From positions 496,001-560,000 of the forward strand of contig NZ_LBHV01000001.1 of the NCBI RefSeq assembly GCF_001005825.1: 64,000 nucleotides of DNA, read 5' to 3'. A program made the position numbers and the translations under genes. Of the stretch, positions 36,138 to 45,179 are shown piece by piece. The stretch's first letter is position 1; each line of letters begins with the position of its first letter. Source of the DNA: Rhizobium sp. LC145. Its GTDB lineage: Bacteria; Pseudomonadota; Alphaproteobacteria; Rhizobiales; Rhizobiaceae. The notes beneath the pieces were generated by a model that was given only the letters and a program-made list of their open reading frames with translations, was not told the origin of the DNA and searched no databases.

Positions 36138-38003
36138 CTATTCGAGGGGAACTGCCACGAACCGCAGGTTTCCGGTCGCGTCGGAAATCATCACATGCGC
36201 ATTGCGGCGGCCTTCCGCCTTCAGCGCCTGAACCTTGGCCACCACATCGGCCGGGCTCGCCATGAAATCCTGCCCGACTTCGACCACCACTTCGCCGGGC
36301 TTGAGACCCTTTCCGGCCGCGGCTGAATCCGCCTCCACGGCGGTGATGACGACGCCCTCGACGCTTTCGGCAATGCCGAGGCTCTTGCGGCGCTCTTCAT
36401 CGAGTGTCGCGAGCGTCATGCCGAGGCTGAGCGTCGGGTCGTCCGTTACTGCCCCGGACTGATCATTGGGCTGATCTCCAGATTGATCCCCGGACTGATC
36501 TCCGGATTGGTCACCGGGAGCACCGTTCTCCGGAGCCATGTCCTCGCCCTCGCCTTCGGGCAGCACCGGCTGTTCGGCATCGTCGGCGGCGGCATCGGCG
36601 CTGTCCTCCAGACGGCCGAGCGTCACCTTGACGGTCTCTTCCTTGCCGTCGCGCAGGACGACGACGTCGACTTCCTTGCCCACCGCGCTCTCTGCCACGG
36701 CCCGCGGCAGGTCGCGCATTTCGCTGACCGGGCGGCCGTCGAAGGAAAGGATGACATCGCCGGAGCGCAGCACGCCGTTGTCGACCGGACCTCCCTTGAT
36801 GACGCCGGCAACCAGCGCGCCGCGGGCGCGGTCCAGGCCAAGGCTCTGGGCGACCTCGTCGGTCACCGGCTGGATGCGCACGCCGAGCCAGCCGCGGCGC
36901 GTTTCGCCGAACTCGATCAGCTGGTGGACGATGTTTTCCGCAAGTTCGGTCGGGACGGCGAAGCCGATGCCGATCGAGCCGCCGGAGGGCGAGATGATGG
37001 CCGTGTTGATGCCGATGACCTCGCCCTTCATGTTGAAGAGCGGTCCGCCGGAATTGCCCTTGTTGATGGCGGCATCCGTCTGGATGAAGTTGTCGTAGGG
37101 CCCGGCATTGATGTTGCGGTTGCGGGCCGAGATGATGCCGAGCGTCACCGAGCCGCCGAGCCCGAAAGGATTGCCGATCGCCATCACCCAGTCGCCGATC
37201 CGCATCTGCCGCGAATCGCCGAAACGCACCGCCTTCAGCGGCGTCTTCGGCTCCACCTTCAACACCGAAAGGTCGGTCTTGGTGTCGGTGCCGACCAATG
37301 TGGCCTTGAGCTTGCTGCCGTTCGGGAAAACCACTTCGATATCGTCGGCGCCTTCGATCACGTGGTTGTTGGTCACCACGAAGCCGGCCGGATCGATCAC
37401 GAAGCCGGAGCCGAGCGAGGAAACCTTCTGGGCCCCGCCCTGACCACCCTGGCCGTCGAAATAGTCCTCGAAGAACTCCTGGAAGGGCGAGCCCTCCGGA
37501 ATCTGCGGCTGCGGGCCGGCGCCCTCCTCCTTGACGCTCTGGGAGGTGGAGATGTTGACCACCGCATCGAGCAGCCCGCCGGCCATATCGGCGATCGAGG
37601 CCGGCCCGGCACCCGGCAGAACCGGCGAAGGCGGCGTGCCCGCAATCGGCGGGGAAGAGGTCGGCGGCGCCGGCAGCATTTCCGCGGCAGGTGGCGCGGG
37701 CGGAGCCGGCTGCGCCTCGGGAGCAGGCTGCATGTCAGGGGCCGGCTGTGTATCTGGGGGAACCGGCTGTACCTCCGGAGAAGCTGGTGGCGCTTCCGGG
37801 GGAGCAGGCTGTGATTCCGGGGGAGCTGGCTGCGTGTCAGGAGCCGGCTGCGTATCAGGGAGAACCGGCTGCGCCTCCGGCGCGGCTGGAGGAACGGCTG
37901 GCCCGGTCGTCTGGGCTGCAGCCTGCAAGGGTCCCGCCAGAACGGCGAAGGCCGCGATCAGCGCGACTGAGCACTTCCAGGACGATTGAACCGAATGGAC
38001 CAT
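36138..38003 (-). CDS. degP: DegP/DegQ-type periplasmic serine protease with long Pro-rich and repeat linkers
   Basis: The 621-aa protein has a signal peptide ending near LAGPLQAAAAQ, a Pro/Gln-rich stretch (residues 30-120, TQPAPD/SQPAPPE-like units), the trypsin-like domain with His in TNNHVIEG, Asp in TKTDLSVLKV and Ser in NKGNSGGPLF, and two PDZ domains. Between PDZ1 and PDZ2 there is a short Gly-Asp-Gln-Ser repeat. It degrades or holds misfolded envelope proteins. A terminator before its start suggests its own promoter. HflC/HflK lie just upstream. Confidence 0.9.
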   Translation of the reverse strand: MVHSVQSSWKCSVALIAAFAVLAGPLQAAAQTTGPAVPPAAPEAQPVLPDTQPAPDTQPAPPESQPAPPEAPPASPEVQPVPPDTQPAPDMQPAPEAQPAPPAPPAAEMLPAPPTSSPPIAGTPPSPVLPGAGPASIADMAGGLLDAVVNISTSQSVKEEGAGPQPQIPEGSPFQEFFEDYFDGQGGQGGAQKVSSLGSGFVIDPAGFVVTNNHVIEGADDIEVVFPNGSKLKATLVGTDTKTDLSVLKVEPKTPLKAVRFGDSRQMRIGDWVMAIGNPFGLGGSVTLGIISARNRNINAGPYDNFIQTDAAINKGNSGGPLFNMKGEVIGINTAIISPSGGSIGIGFAVPTELAENIVHQLIEFGETRRGWLGVRIQPVTDEVAQSLGLDRARGALVAGVIKGGPVDNGVLRSGDVILSFDGRPVSEMRDLPRAVAESAVGKEVDVVVLRDGKEETVKVTLGRLEDSADAAADDAEQPVLPEGEGEDMAPENGAPGDQSGDQSGDQSGDQPNDQSGAVTDDPTLSLGMTLATLDEERRKSLGIAESVEGVVITAVEADSAAAGKGLKPGEVVVEVGQDFMASPADVVAKVQALKAEGRRNAHVMISDATGNLRFVAVPLE

Positions 38004-38161
38004 CTGGTTTCCTCGCTATCGGGTATGCCCGGCGGAGTAGCGGGCGGACTGTTGAACTTCGGCCTCAAGTTTCGACCGAGCATAAGGCGGAATAAAGACA
38101 GGCGAAATTACCTTTTCGTGAGACCGCCCCCTCACCCGGCATTCGCCTGTGGATGTCTCCA

Positions 38162-38195
38162 CAAAAGATCGGGGCGGCCCGAAGCCGCCCCGATC
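38162..38195 (-). terminator. Rho-independent terminator after hflC
   Basis: A perfect 11-bp stem (GATCGGGGCGG at 38167-38177 with CCGCCCCGATC at 38185-38195) is followed on the minus strand by TTTT. It separates hflKC from degP. Confidence 0.85.
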
Positions 38196-38204
38196 ATCGT
38201 TCCG

Positions 38205-39143
38205 TCAGTTAGCCGGCGCCGCCGGCTGGGCGGGCGCGGCAGGCGGCGTCGCCTGCCCCGGCTGGCCGCCGGAGCCGTTGAAGAAGCGGAAGAATTCCGA
38301 ATCCGGCGACAGCACCATGGTCGTTCCGCTATTCGCCATCGAGGCCACATAGGCCCGCATCGAGCGATAGAACTGGAAGAAGGCCGGATCGCGCGTGAAG
38401 GCTTCCGCGAAGATCTTGTTGCGCTGGGCATCGCCCTCGCCTCGGATGATTTCCGAATCGCGCTGGGCCGCGGAGACGAACTCCACCACCTGGCGGTCGG
38501 CGATCGCCCGGCGACGCTGGCCTTCCTCGCCACCACGGGCTCGGATCAGCTCCGCTTCGGCCAGACGCTCTGCCCGCATGCGGGCGAAGGTCTGCTGCGA
38601 GACTTCCTGCGTCAGGTCGGTCCGGCGGATGCGGACGTCCTGGATCTTGACGCCGAGAGATTCGGCCGCCTGGTTCAAGTCGTTATGAACCTCGGTCATC
38701 ATCGAGGCGCGCTCGTCGGAAAGCGCGGCGGTGAAGCTGCGCAGACCGTAGACGCGGCGCAGGCCGGCATCGAGACGGGTGCTGAGACGCGCTTCGGCAG
38801 CCTCCCGGTCGCCCGACACGGCCTCCCGGAAGCGGCGGGGGTCTTCGATGCGATAGACCACGAAAGCGTCGACTTCATAGAAGGCGCCGCCGCGAACCTG
38901 GACGCGGATATTGTCCAGATCGAAACGCAAGGCGCGATCCTCGATATACTGGACGCGGTCTGCATCCATGAACGCGAAGGGCAGCTTGAGATAGATGCCG
39001 GGTTGGCTCTTCACGTCCTGAATCTCACCGAAGCGGACGACGATGGCCTGCTCGCGCTCGTTGACCACGAACACCGAGGAGTAGACCAGGAAAAGGATGA
39101 CCGCGAGGCCAATCAGAAATGCGGGGAGCTTGTTGGAAATCAT
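38205..39143 (-). CDS. hflC: HflC, FtsH protease modulator
   Basis: The 312-aa protein has one N-terminal membrane span (LPAFLIGLAVILFLVYSSVF) and a periplasmic SPFH/band-7 domain, with VNEREQAIVVRFGEIQDVKS, QDVRIRRTDLTQEVSQQTFA and a coiled coil. It pairs with HflK around the FtsH protease and slows its action on membrane proteins. The start overlaps the hflK stop by one base. The C-terminus is rich in Pro and Ala. Confidence 0.93.
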   Translation of the reverse strand: MISNKLPAFLIGLAVILFLVYSSVFVVNEREQAIVVRFGEIQDVKSQPGIYLKLPFAFMDADRVQYIEDRALRFDLDNIRVQVRGGAFYEVDAFVVYRIEDPRRFREAVSGDREAAEARLSTRLDAGLRRVYGLRSFTAALSDERASMMTEVHNDLNQAAESLGVKIQDVRIRRTDLTQEVSQQTFARMRAERLAEAELIRARGGEEGQRRRAIADRQVVEFVSAAQRDSEIIRGEGDAQRNKIFAEAFTRDPAFFQFYRSMRAYVASMANSGTTMVLSPDSEFFRFFNGSGGQPGQATPPAAPAQPAAPAN

Positions 39144-40243
39144 CAGTTTGCTCCCTGCTGCGTCGTCACCGGCCGGTTGATTTCATTGAGCGGCAGGTAG
39201 GGAACGACGCCCTGGCCTCCCTCGATGATGATCTTGTTCGAGTTCTTCAGCACGTTCTCCATGGTTTCGATGAAGATGCGCTCGCGCGTGACATCCGGCG
39301 CATTGGCATATTCCTGATAGATCGAGATGAAGCGCTGCGCCTCACCCTGCGCCTCGTTGACGACGCGGTCGCGATAGGCCGAAGCCTCTTCGCGAACCTG
39401 GGCGGCCTGACCGCGAGCCTGGCCGAGCTGCTGGTTCGCATATCGATTGGCTTCCTCGACGATGCGGTCCTCGTCCTGCTCGGCGCGCTGCACTTCTTCG
39501 AAGGCATCGGCCACTTCACGCGGCGGGGCCGCATCCTCGATCGGCACGGCGTTGATCGAAATGCCGGAGCCGTAGCGGTCCATGGTGCCCTGAATGATAT
39601 CGCGAACCTGCGTCGACATACCTTCGCGGTCGTCGCGGAAGAGGTCCTGCGCCGGACGACGGCCGGCGACCTCGCGCATGGCGCTGTCGGCGACCTGCTG
39701 CAACGTCTCGGCCGGCGATTCCAGATTGAAGAGATAGGCGCGCGGATCGGTCACCGTGAAAAGCACCGAGAACTGCACGTTGACGATGTTCTGGTCGCCC
39801 GTCAGCATCCAGCCCGCGTTCGAATTGCTGGAACCGCGTGCGCCGATATTCTGCTGCTGCTCGGTAACCTTGACGATCTCCACCGTTTCGAACGGCCAGA
39901 GATGGAAATGCAGGCCCGGCATGGCGATCTCTTCCTTCGGGCGGCCGAAGCGCAGCTCGACGCCGCGTTCGTCCGGCTGCACGGTGTAGATCGACTGGAA
40001 TGCGAGGAAGGCGAGGAGGACCAGCGCAATGATCGCGAATGCGCCGCCATTGAAGCCTCCCGGCACGATGCCCCGCAGCCTGTCCTGGCTACGTCGGATG
40101 ATGTCCTCCAAATCCGGCGGGCCGCCGCTGCCGCCGCCGCGTGGGCGGTTGGGTCCCTGTCCCCAGGGTCCCTGATTGTTACCGCCGCCACCGCCGCCGC
40201 CCCAAGGGCCGCCGCCGCCACCATTCTGATTGCTCCAGGGCAT
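39143..40243 (-). CDS. hflK: HflK, FtsH protease modulator
   Basis: The 366-aa protein has a Gly-rich N-terminal cytoplasmic stretch, one membrane span (GAFAIIALVLLAFLAFQSIY) and a periplasmic SPFH domain with VQPDERGVELRFGR, LTGDQNIVNVQFSVLFTV and a C-terminal coiled coil (QARGQAAQVREEASAYRDRV). It forms a ring with HflC. The ATG at 40243 gives the MPWSNQNGG start after AGAGG; the longer frame to 40273 adds ten residues. Confidence 0.94.
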   Translation of the reverse strand: MPWSNQNGGGGGPWGGGGGGGNNQGPWGQGPNRPRGGGSGGPPDLEDIIRRSQDRLRGIVPGGFNGGAFAIIALVLLAFLAFQSIYTVQPDERGVELRFGRPKEEIAMPGLHFHLWPFETVEIVKVTEQQQNIGARGSSNSNAGWMLTGDQNIVNVQFSVLFTVTDPRAYLFNLESPAETLQQVADSAMREVAGRRPAQDLFRDDREGMSTQVRDIIQGTMDRYGSGISINAVPIEDAAPPREVADAFEEVQRAEQDEDRIVEEANRYANQQLGQARGQAAQVREEASAYRDRVVNEAQGEAQRFISIYQEYANAPDVTRERIFIETMENVLKNSNKIIIEGGQGVVPYLPLNEINRPVTTQQGAN

Positions 40244-40389
40244 CAAAACCTCTTTGTTTGCAAATTCTCCCATCCCAGGAACGACAACTTATAACAGCCG
40301 CGGCCAAGGTCATTGCCCGTTATAGGTACGAGTTTCGCGCCTTTCAACGCGGCAACCAATAACTTCCAGGTGTTTGGTAACGAAATGTT

Positions 40390-40917
40390 TCAGTTTGCCG
40401 CAGTGCGGCGGGAATAAACGACGAAACGGGTCGGAAAACTGTCCTTTTCGCCCGCCGGGACGAATAGTTCCTCGCTCTTTTCGAAGACTGCGGGATCTAT
40501 CGCCGGAAAGAAGGTATCGCCGTCGGCGATCTCTGCTTCCACATGCGTCACATAGAGCCGGTCGGCGACGTCGATCGCCTGGGCGTAGATCTGCCCGCCG
40601 CCCAGGATTCCGATCTCATCCGCTCCCGTTTGCGCCGCGACCGCCTGCGCCCGCTCAAGTGCCTCTTCAAGCGACCGCGCCACATCCGCGCCTTCCACAT
40701 GGAAGGCCGGATCGCGGGTGACGACCACGTGCGGCCGCCCCGGCAGAGGTTTGCCGCCGAAACTCTCCAGCGTCTTGCGCCCCACGATCATCGGCTTGCC
40801 GAGCGTCATCGCCTTGAAGCGCTTGAGATCGGTCGAGAGCTTCCAGGGCATGTCGCCATCGCGGCCGATGACGTTGTTCCTGGAGACCGCGACGAAAATC
40901 GAAACCGGAACGGCCAT
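40390..40917 (-). CDS. folA: Dihydrofolate reductase
   Basis: The 175-aa enzyme regenerates tetrahydrofolate with NADPH. It shows IFVAVSRNNVIGRDGDMPWK (Asp at the active site), MTLGKPMIVGRKTLESF, GRPHVVVTRD, and GGGQIYAQAI. It is encoded directly after thyA, whose reaction makes dihydrofolate; the ATG overlaps the thyA stop by one base (TGATG). Confidence 0.95.
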   Translation of the reverse strand: MAVPVSIFVAVSRNNVIGRDGDMPWKLSTDLKRFKAMTLGKPMIVGRKTLESFGGKPLPGRPHVVVTRDPAFHVEGADVARSLEEALERAQAVAAQTGADEIGILGGGQIYAQAIDVADRLYVTHVEAEIADGDTFFPAIDPAVFEKSEELFVPAGEKDSFPTRFVVYSRRTAAN

Positions 40918-41711
40918 CACACCGCTACCGCCGCCTTGATATGCGGATGGGGATCGTAATCGGTGAGCGTGAAATCCTCGAAGCGGAAGGAGAATATATC
41001 CCTCACTTCCGGATTGATGTGCATCTTCGGCGGCGCCTTCGGCTCGCGGGTGAGCTGCAGTTTCGCCTGCTCGAAATGATCCGAATAGATATGCGTGTCG
41101 CCGAGTGTATGGACGAAATCGCCGAGTTTCAGCCCCGTCACCTGCGCCATCATCATCGTCAGCAGCGCATAAGAGGCGATGTTGAACGGCACGCCGAGGA
41201 AGACATCGCCCGACCGCTGGTAGAGCTGGCAGGAGAGCTTTCCGTCAGCGACATAGAACTGGAACAGGCAGTGGCAGGGCGGCAGCGCCATCTCATCCAC
41301 CAGGGCCGGGTTCCAGGCGGAAACGATATGGCGGCGGGAATTCGGATTGACCTTCAGCCCTTCGACAAGCTGCGCGATCTGGTCGACATGCCGACCGTCG
41401 GGCGCCGGCCAGGAGCGCCACTGATAGCCGTAGACGGGGCCGAGATCGCCGCTTTCATCGGCCCAATCGTCCCAGATCGAAACCCCGTTTTCCTTGAGAT
41501 AGGCGATATTCGTGTCGCCTTTCAGGAACCAGAGCAGTTCATGGATGATCGATCTCAGGTGCAGTTTCTTGGTGGTCAGCAGCGGAAAGCCTTCCGCAAG
41601 GTCGAACCGCATCTGATAACCGAAGACGGAGCGCGTGCCCTTACCGGTGCGATCGCCACGATCGATGCCGGTTTCCATGACATGCCGGAGGAGGTCGAGA
41701 TATTGCTTCAT
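40917..41711 (-). CDS. thyA: Thymidylate synthase
   Basis: The 264-aa enzyme methylates dUMP to dTMP with methylenetetrahydrofolate. Motifs are [40 protein letters not shown], the catalytic Cys in [13 protein letters not shown] and the dUMP-binding [20 protein letters not shown]. It leads the thyA-folA-hflK-hflC run, the usual order in this bacterial class. Confidence 0.96.
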   Translation of the reverse strand: MKQYLDLLRHVMETGIDRGDRTGKGTRSVFGYQMRFDLAEGFPLLTTKKLHLRSIIHELLWFLKGDTNIAYLKENGVSIWDDWADESGDLGPVYGYQWRSWPAPDGRHVDQIAQLVEGLKVNPNSRRHIVSAWNPALVDEMALPPCHCLFQFYVADGKLSCQLYQRSGDVFLGVPFNIASYALLTMMMAQVTGLKLGDFVHTLGDTHIYSDHFEQAKLQLTREPKAPPKMHINPEVRDIFSFRFEDFTLTDYDPHPHIKAAVAV

Positions 41712-41804
41712 GATACGGCCGCTGATTCCTTGTTACCCTCATATTAGCGCCGACTGCGCCGGCGGGCCACCTGCTTGCCGCCACCTCCACAGAATATGCC
41801 TGTC

Positions 41805-42722
41805 TCATCGTTCGATGCCCGGAATGGCGGAAATTTCTGCGGCGAGGAAATCCACCAGCAGGCGAACCCGGACGATACCGGCCCGCTCGGGCACGATCAG
41901 CATGTTCAGCGGCACCGAAGGCAGGGAATATTCCGGTAGGACGGCCTCTAACCGTCCCTCCCCCAACAGATCGTCGACAAGCCAGCGGTGGGTGGGGCCG
42001 ATGCCGCGGCCGGCGGCAAGGGCCTCCCGCGCGGCAAGCCCGTGATCGACGCGAAAACGCCCGCCGAACGCCACGACATGCCGCACGCCGTCTTCCCCCT
42101 GCAGGACGAGCGTGTCGCTTCCCGCCACGTTCGACATGCGAATGCCTTCATGCTCGGCAATGTCCTGCGGGCGAGCCGGCCTGCCATGGGCCGCAAGATA
42201 ATCCGGCGCTGCGACAAGCAAGCGGCGGCTCTGGCCGAGGGGCCGCAGCTTCATGGAACTGTCGGTCAGCGGTCCGAGCCGGAGCGCGATATCGACGCCT
42301 TCCCGCACGAGGTCCACTCGTTCGTCGGTGAGGCTGAGATCGACCCCGATATCGGGATAGCGATCCTGAAAGGCGAAGATCAGGCGGGTGACATGCAGCA
42401 CGCCGAAGGCCGCGGTGCAGGAAATCCGGATCGTGCCGGCCGGTGCTCCGCGCGCGCCCCGCGCTTCGTCCCCCGCCTGCTCCACGAGACGCAGGATCTG
42501 CACGCTGTCGGCATAATAGCGGCTGCCTTCATCCGTCAGCGTCACCCGCCGGGTAGTCCGCGACAGAAGCGGCACGCCGACCGCCTCTTCCAGCTCCCTC
42601 AGATGCCGCGTCACCGTGGATTGGCCGATGCCGAGTTCACGCGCCACCGCCGAGAGGCTACCGCGTTCGGCCACCCGGATGAAGGTGCGCATGCGCTCCA
42701 ATGTGACGTCCGATTTATCCAT
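41805..42722 (-). CDS. LysR family transcriptional regulator
   Basis: The 305-aa protein has an N-terminal helix-turn-helix (residues 8-67, with RMRTFIRVAERGSLSAVARE and QSTVTRHLRELEEAVGVPLL) and a C-terminal substrate-binding domain. It is divergent from a NAD(P)H-dependent quinone oxidoreductase gene with a 94-base shared promoter, the standard setup for activation of a target. The ATG at 42722 is used. Confidence 0.92.
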   Translation of the reverse strand: MDKSDVTLERMRTFIRVAERGSLSAVARELGIGQSTVTRHLRELEEAVGVPLLSRTTRRVTLTDEGSRYYADSVQILRLVEQAGDEARGARGAPAGTIRISCTAAFGVLHVTRLIFAFQDRYPDIGVDLSLTDERVDLVREGVDIALRLGPLTDSSMKLRPLGQSRRLLVAAPDYLAAHGRPARPQDIAEHEGIRMSNVAGSDTLVLQGEDGVRHVVAFGGRFRVDHGLAAREALAAGRGIGPTHRWLVDDLLGEGRLEAVLPEYSLPSVPLNMLIVPERAGIVRVRLLVDFLAAEISAIPGIER

Positions 42723-42739
42723 AATACGGCACAATCATA

Positions 42740-42762
42740 TTCATTGGCCACATCTAGTGGAT
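42740..42762. promoter_or_regulatory. Candidate LysR binding site
   Basis: A CCAC-N5-GTGG dyad (42748-42760) lies in the 94-base region between the divergent LysR and quinone reductase genes. Its position fits a LysR operator, though the arm is short. Confidence 0.35.
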
Positions 42763-42816
42763 CACATTCCTTCTGTCTACTTGAGGGTAAGTTCTCATTT
42801 CAGAGGAATACCGACC

Positions 42817-43623
42817 ATGAAAGTTCTGCTTGTCTTTGCTCATCCCGAACCGGGTTCCCTCAACGGGGCGCTGCGCGATGTCGCCGTCAACGAACTCGAA
42901 GCCCAGGGCCACGAAGTGCGAGTGACCGACCTTTATGCGGAGGGCTGGAAATCCGAGGTCGATCGCGCCGATTTCCCGTCGCTCGCCCCGGATGCGCGTC
43001 TTGTGCCGGTTGCGGCGTCCAAGAAGGCCTTCGAGACCGACAGCCTGACGGACGACGTCAAGGCCGAGATCGAGAAGCTTCTATGGGCCGACGTTCTGAT
43101 CCTCCAGTTCCCGCTCTGGTGGTTCAGCATGCCGGCAATTATGAAAGGATGGGTCGAGCGGGTCTATGCCTATGGTTTCGCCTATGGTGTCGGCGAGCAT
43201 AGCGACACGCGGTGGGGCGACCGCTATGGCGAGGGAAAGCTCGCCGGCAAGCGCGCCATGCTGATCGTGACCGCCGGCGGATGGGAGGAGCATTATTCCG
43301 CCCGCGGCGTCAACGGACCGATCGAGGACCTGCTGTTTCCGATCAATCACGGCATCCTCTATTATCCGGGTTATGACGTCCTGCCGCCATTCGTGGCCTA
43401 CAAGGTCGATCGTCTCGACGAGGCGGGATTCGAAACCGTCGCGGGGCGCCTGCGCGAGAGAATGCGCACGCTGCAAACCACCGCGCCCATTCCCTACCGG
43501 CGGCAGAATGGCGGCGATTATCTGATCCCGAGCATGCAGCTACGACCCGGCCTTGCCGATCCGTCCGCGAGCGGCTTCGCGCTGCATCTCGGCGGCGCCG
43601 AGGTGGTCCGCAAGGCGTCCTGA
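42817..43623 (+). CDS. NAD(P)H dehydrogenase (quinone), flavodoxin-like
   Basis: The 268-aa protein has the flavodoxin-like fold with VLLVFAHPEPGSLNGALRDV (FMN/FAD phosphate loop), ADVLILQFPLWWFSMPAIMK, GWVERVYAYGFAYG and the glycine turn TAGGWEEHYS. It reduces quinones by two electrons and is probably FAD-bound as in the NQO1/MdaB group. AGAGG precedes the ATG at 42817. It is likely controlled by the divergent LysR. A terminator follows. Confidence 0.92.
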   Translation: MKVLLVFAHPEPGSLNGALRDVAVNELEAQGHEVRVTDLYAEGWKSEVDRADFPSLAPDARLVPVAASKKAFETDSLTDDVKAEIEKLLWADVLILQFPLWWFSMPAIMKGWVERVYAYGFAYGVGEHSDTRWGDRYGEGKLAGKRAMLIVTAGGWEEHYSARGVNGPIEDLLFPINHGILYYPGYDVLPPFVAYKVDRLDEAGFETVAGRLRERMRTLQTTAPIPYRRQNGGDYLIPSMQLRPGLADPSASGFALHLGGAEVVRKAS

Positions 43624-43668
43624 CGGATGTCCGGCTTTCCGCCGCGCCTCCCAATTCCCAATATTTTT

Positions 43669-43696
43669 CAGGCCGCAAACGCGGCCTGCCTCTTTT
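43669..43696 (+). terminator. Rho-independent terminator after the quinone reductase
   Basis: A perfect 8-bp stem (CAGGCCGC at 43669-43676 with GCGGCCTG at 43681-43688) has an AAAC loop and is followed by CCTCTTTT. Confidence 0.85.
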
Positions 43697-43748
43697 CATG
43701 GCGCCCGGAAACACCTATATCAGCCTTGCCGGGCATCTGCCCGGCTAT

Positions 43749-44070
43749 GGCAATAAACGGTCGGTGTAATAAACCTATTGGACCCGGGGGCGGTACCCGG
43801 CGCCTCCACCAAAAACCGGTCGGTCCGAAGACCGGCTTTTGATGGGGGCGAAATAGGATCGACAAGGGTGTAAAGATCGAACTTTTGCTCGGCATGATAC
43901 CACCGTCATCGGGTCACAAGTGTAGTTGCAAACGACAACAACGCTAAGGAATATGCTCTCGCTGCCTAATGGCGGTGCGGGAATTCCGCTCTAAGTCCTT
44001 AGGGTTAGCACCTTAAGGCGGGGTCCGAAGGCACCTGGCAACAGAAGCCTTCACCTTCTCCCTCCAGTCG
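43749..44070 (+). ncRNA. ssrA: Two-piece tmRNA gene (permuted ssrA)
   Basis: The gene is permuted as in alphaproteobacteria. The acceptor piece comes first and ends ...CGCCTCCACCA at 43801-43811, with its T-arm just before (CCGGG-loop-CCCGG). A hairpin-bearing spacer (CCGGTC at 43816-43821 with GACCGG at 43830-43835) follows. The coding piece begins GGGGGCG at 43844, whose bases pair with CGCCTCC of the acceptor. The tag frame at 43928-43969 reads ANDNNAKEYALAA then stop. Outer ends are estimates. It rescues stalled ribosomes and marks proteins for ClpXP; sspB is next. Confidence 0.92.
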
Positions 44071-44173
44071 AATAGTATGTGGTTGACTCGAAGCGTCGCG
44101 GGGGTTTTCCCCGAGCCGGCCGCATGGCATAACGCGCTTTGCATAAGACAGAGAATTGGAAAGATAGGACCGT

Positions 44174-44680
44174 ATGGGGCAGGATCATATCCGTTACGAC
44201 ATTCTGGCGCAGGACGCTTTGCGCGGCGTCATCCGCAAGGTTTTGGCGGAGGTCGCGGCAACCGGTCGCCTGCCCGGAGACCATCACTTCTTCATCACCT
44301 TCCTGACCGGCGCGCCGGGCGTGCGCATTTCCCAGCACCTGAAAGCGAAATATCCCGAGCAGATGACCATCGTCGTCCAGCACCAGTTCTGGGACCTCAA
44401 GGTAACCGATACCATGTTCGAGATCGGACTTTCCTTCTCGGATACGCCCGAACGTCTCGCCATCCCCTTCAATGCCATTCGCGGCTTCTACGACCCGTCC
44501 GTGAACTTCGAGCTCGAGTTCGAAGTGCCGCTGTCGGAAGAGGACGATGCATCGGCCGAAATCACCGCCATTCCGGTCGAAGCCGCGCCGCGCGCGGTCG
44601 AGGCACCGGAAGCCGCCCCCAGCGAAGAGAAGAAGCCTGGCTCAGTCGTCTCGCTCGATTCCTTCCGCAAGAAGCATTGA
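44174..44680 (+). CDS. sspB: ClpXP adaptor protein SspB, alpha type
   Basis: The 168-aa protein has the SspB fold (LRGVIRKVLAEVAATGRLPG, HHFFITFLTGAPGVRISQHL, TIVVQHQFWDL, and FSDTPERLAIPFNAIRGFYD), followed by an acidic Ala/Pro-rich linker and a short C-terminal tail SVVSLDSFRKKH that would dock on ClpX. It brings ssrA-tagged proteins to ClpXP. It lies about 100 bases downstream of ssrA on the same strand. Confidence 0.95.
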   Translation: MGQDHIRYDILAQDALRGVIRKVLAEVAATGRLPGDHHFFITFLTGAPGVRISQHLKAKYPEQMTIVVQHQFWDLKVTDTMFEIGLSFSDTPERLAIPFNAIRGFYDPSVNFELEFEVPLSEEDDASAEITAIPVEAAPRAVEAPEAAPSEEKKPGSVVSLDSFRKKH

Positions 44681-44694
44681 TCCCAAGAGGTCTC

Positions 44695-44889
44695 ATGACC
44701 GGCCAAGTCGTCAATCTCCGCCAGTTCCGAAAGAACAAGGCGCGCAGCGAAAAGGAAAAGCAGGCGGAGCAGAACCGCCTCGCTTTCGGTCGCGGCAAGG
44801 CGGAGAAGACCCTGACCCGCGCGCTCAACGAAAAGGCGGAAAAGACGCTGGACCAGGGTCGGCTGGAAAAGCCGCTCGACGAAGATTGA
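44695..44889 (+). CDS. DUF4169 family small protein
   Basis: The 64-aa basic helical protein begins VVNLRQFRKNKARSEKEKQA, the DUF4169 signature, and continues with repeated Lys/Glu-rich helix. Function is unknown; it is conserved in alphaproteobacteria next to sspB. It begins 14 bases after the sspB stop, after AAGAGG. Confidence 0.9.
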   Translation: MTGQVVNLRQFRKNKARSEKEKQAEQNRLAFGRGKAEKTLTRALNEKAEKTLDQGRLEKPLDED

Positions 44890-44963
44890 CGGCCTGTGCG
44901 GCCGCCGCGCGGCCTTGAAGCCGAATTCCTGACCGCTCCATGCACTCCTAATGGAGCCTCCGC

Positions 44964-45179
44964 ATGATCCGAAAACACTCAACCACGCTGCATGGTCATC
45001 GCACCAGCTTCACCCTCGAGGACGAGTTCTGGCAGGAGCTGCGGCTGATCGCCGAGGAGCGGAACATCAGCCTTGCGGCGCTCATTGCCGAAATCGACGA
45101 CGGCCGCGCAGCGGAGAGCAATCTCTCCTCGGCGCTCCGCGTCCACGTGTTTCACCGGCTCAAGAACAAACTTTCCTAG
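44964..45179 (+). CDS. Ribbon-helix-helix domain protein (RHH_4)
   Basis: The 71-aa protein begins MIRKHSTTLHGHRTSFTLED and has the helices EFWQELRLIAEERNISLAAL and SSALRVHVFHRL, the plan of the alphaproteobacterial RHH_4 family. It probably binds DNA as a dimer. It follows the DUF4169 gene and overlaps the convergent DUF1835 gene by 4 bases at the ends. Confidence 0.9.
   Translation: MIRKHSTTLHGHRTSFTLEDEFWQELRLIAEERNISLAALIAEIDDGRAAESNLSSALRVHVFHRLKNKLS

Noticed and set aside
37531..37989. Gly/Ala-rich plus-strand frame opposite the degP signal and linker region
   Set aside because: Its repeats are the mirror of the Pro-rich linker of DegP, so they are not independent evidence of a gene.
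43553..43842. Short plus-strand frames over the quinone reductase end and the ssrA acceptor piece
   Set aside because: They overlap the terminator and the structured RNA, and have no ribosome binding site.
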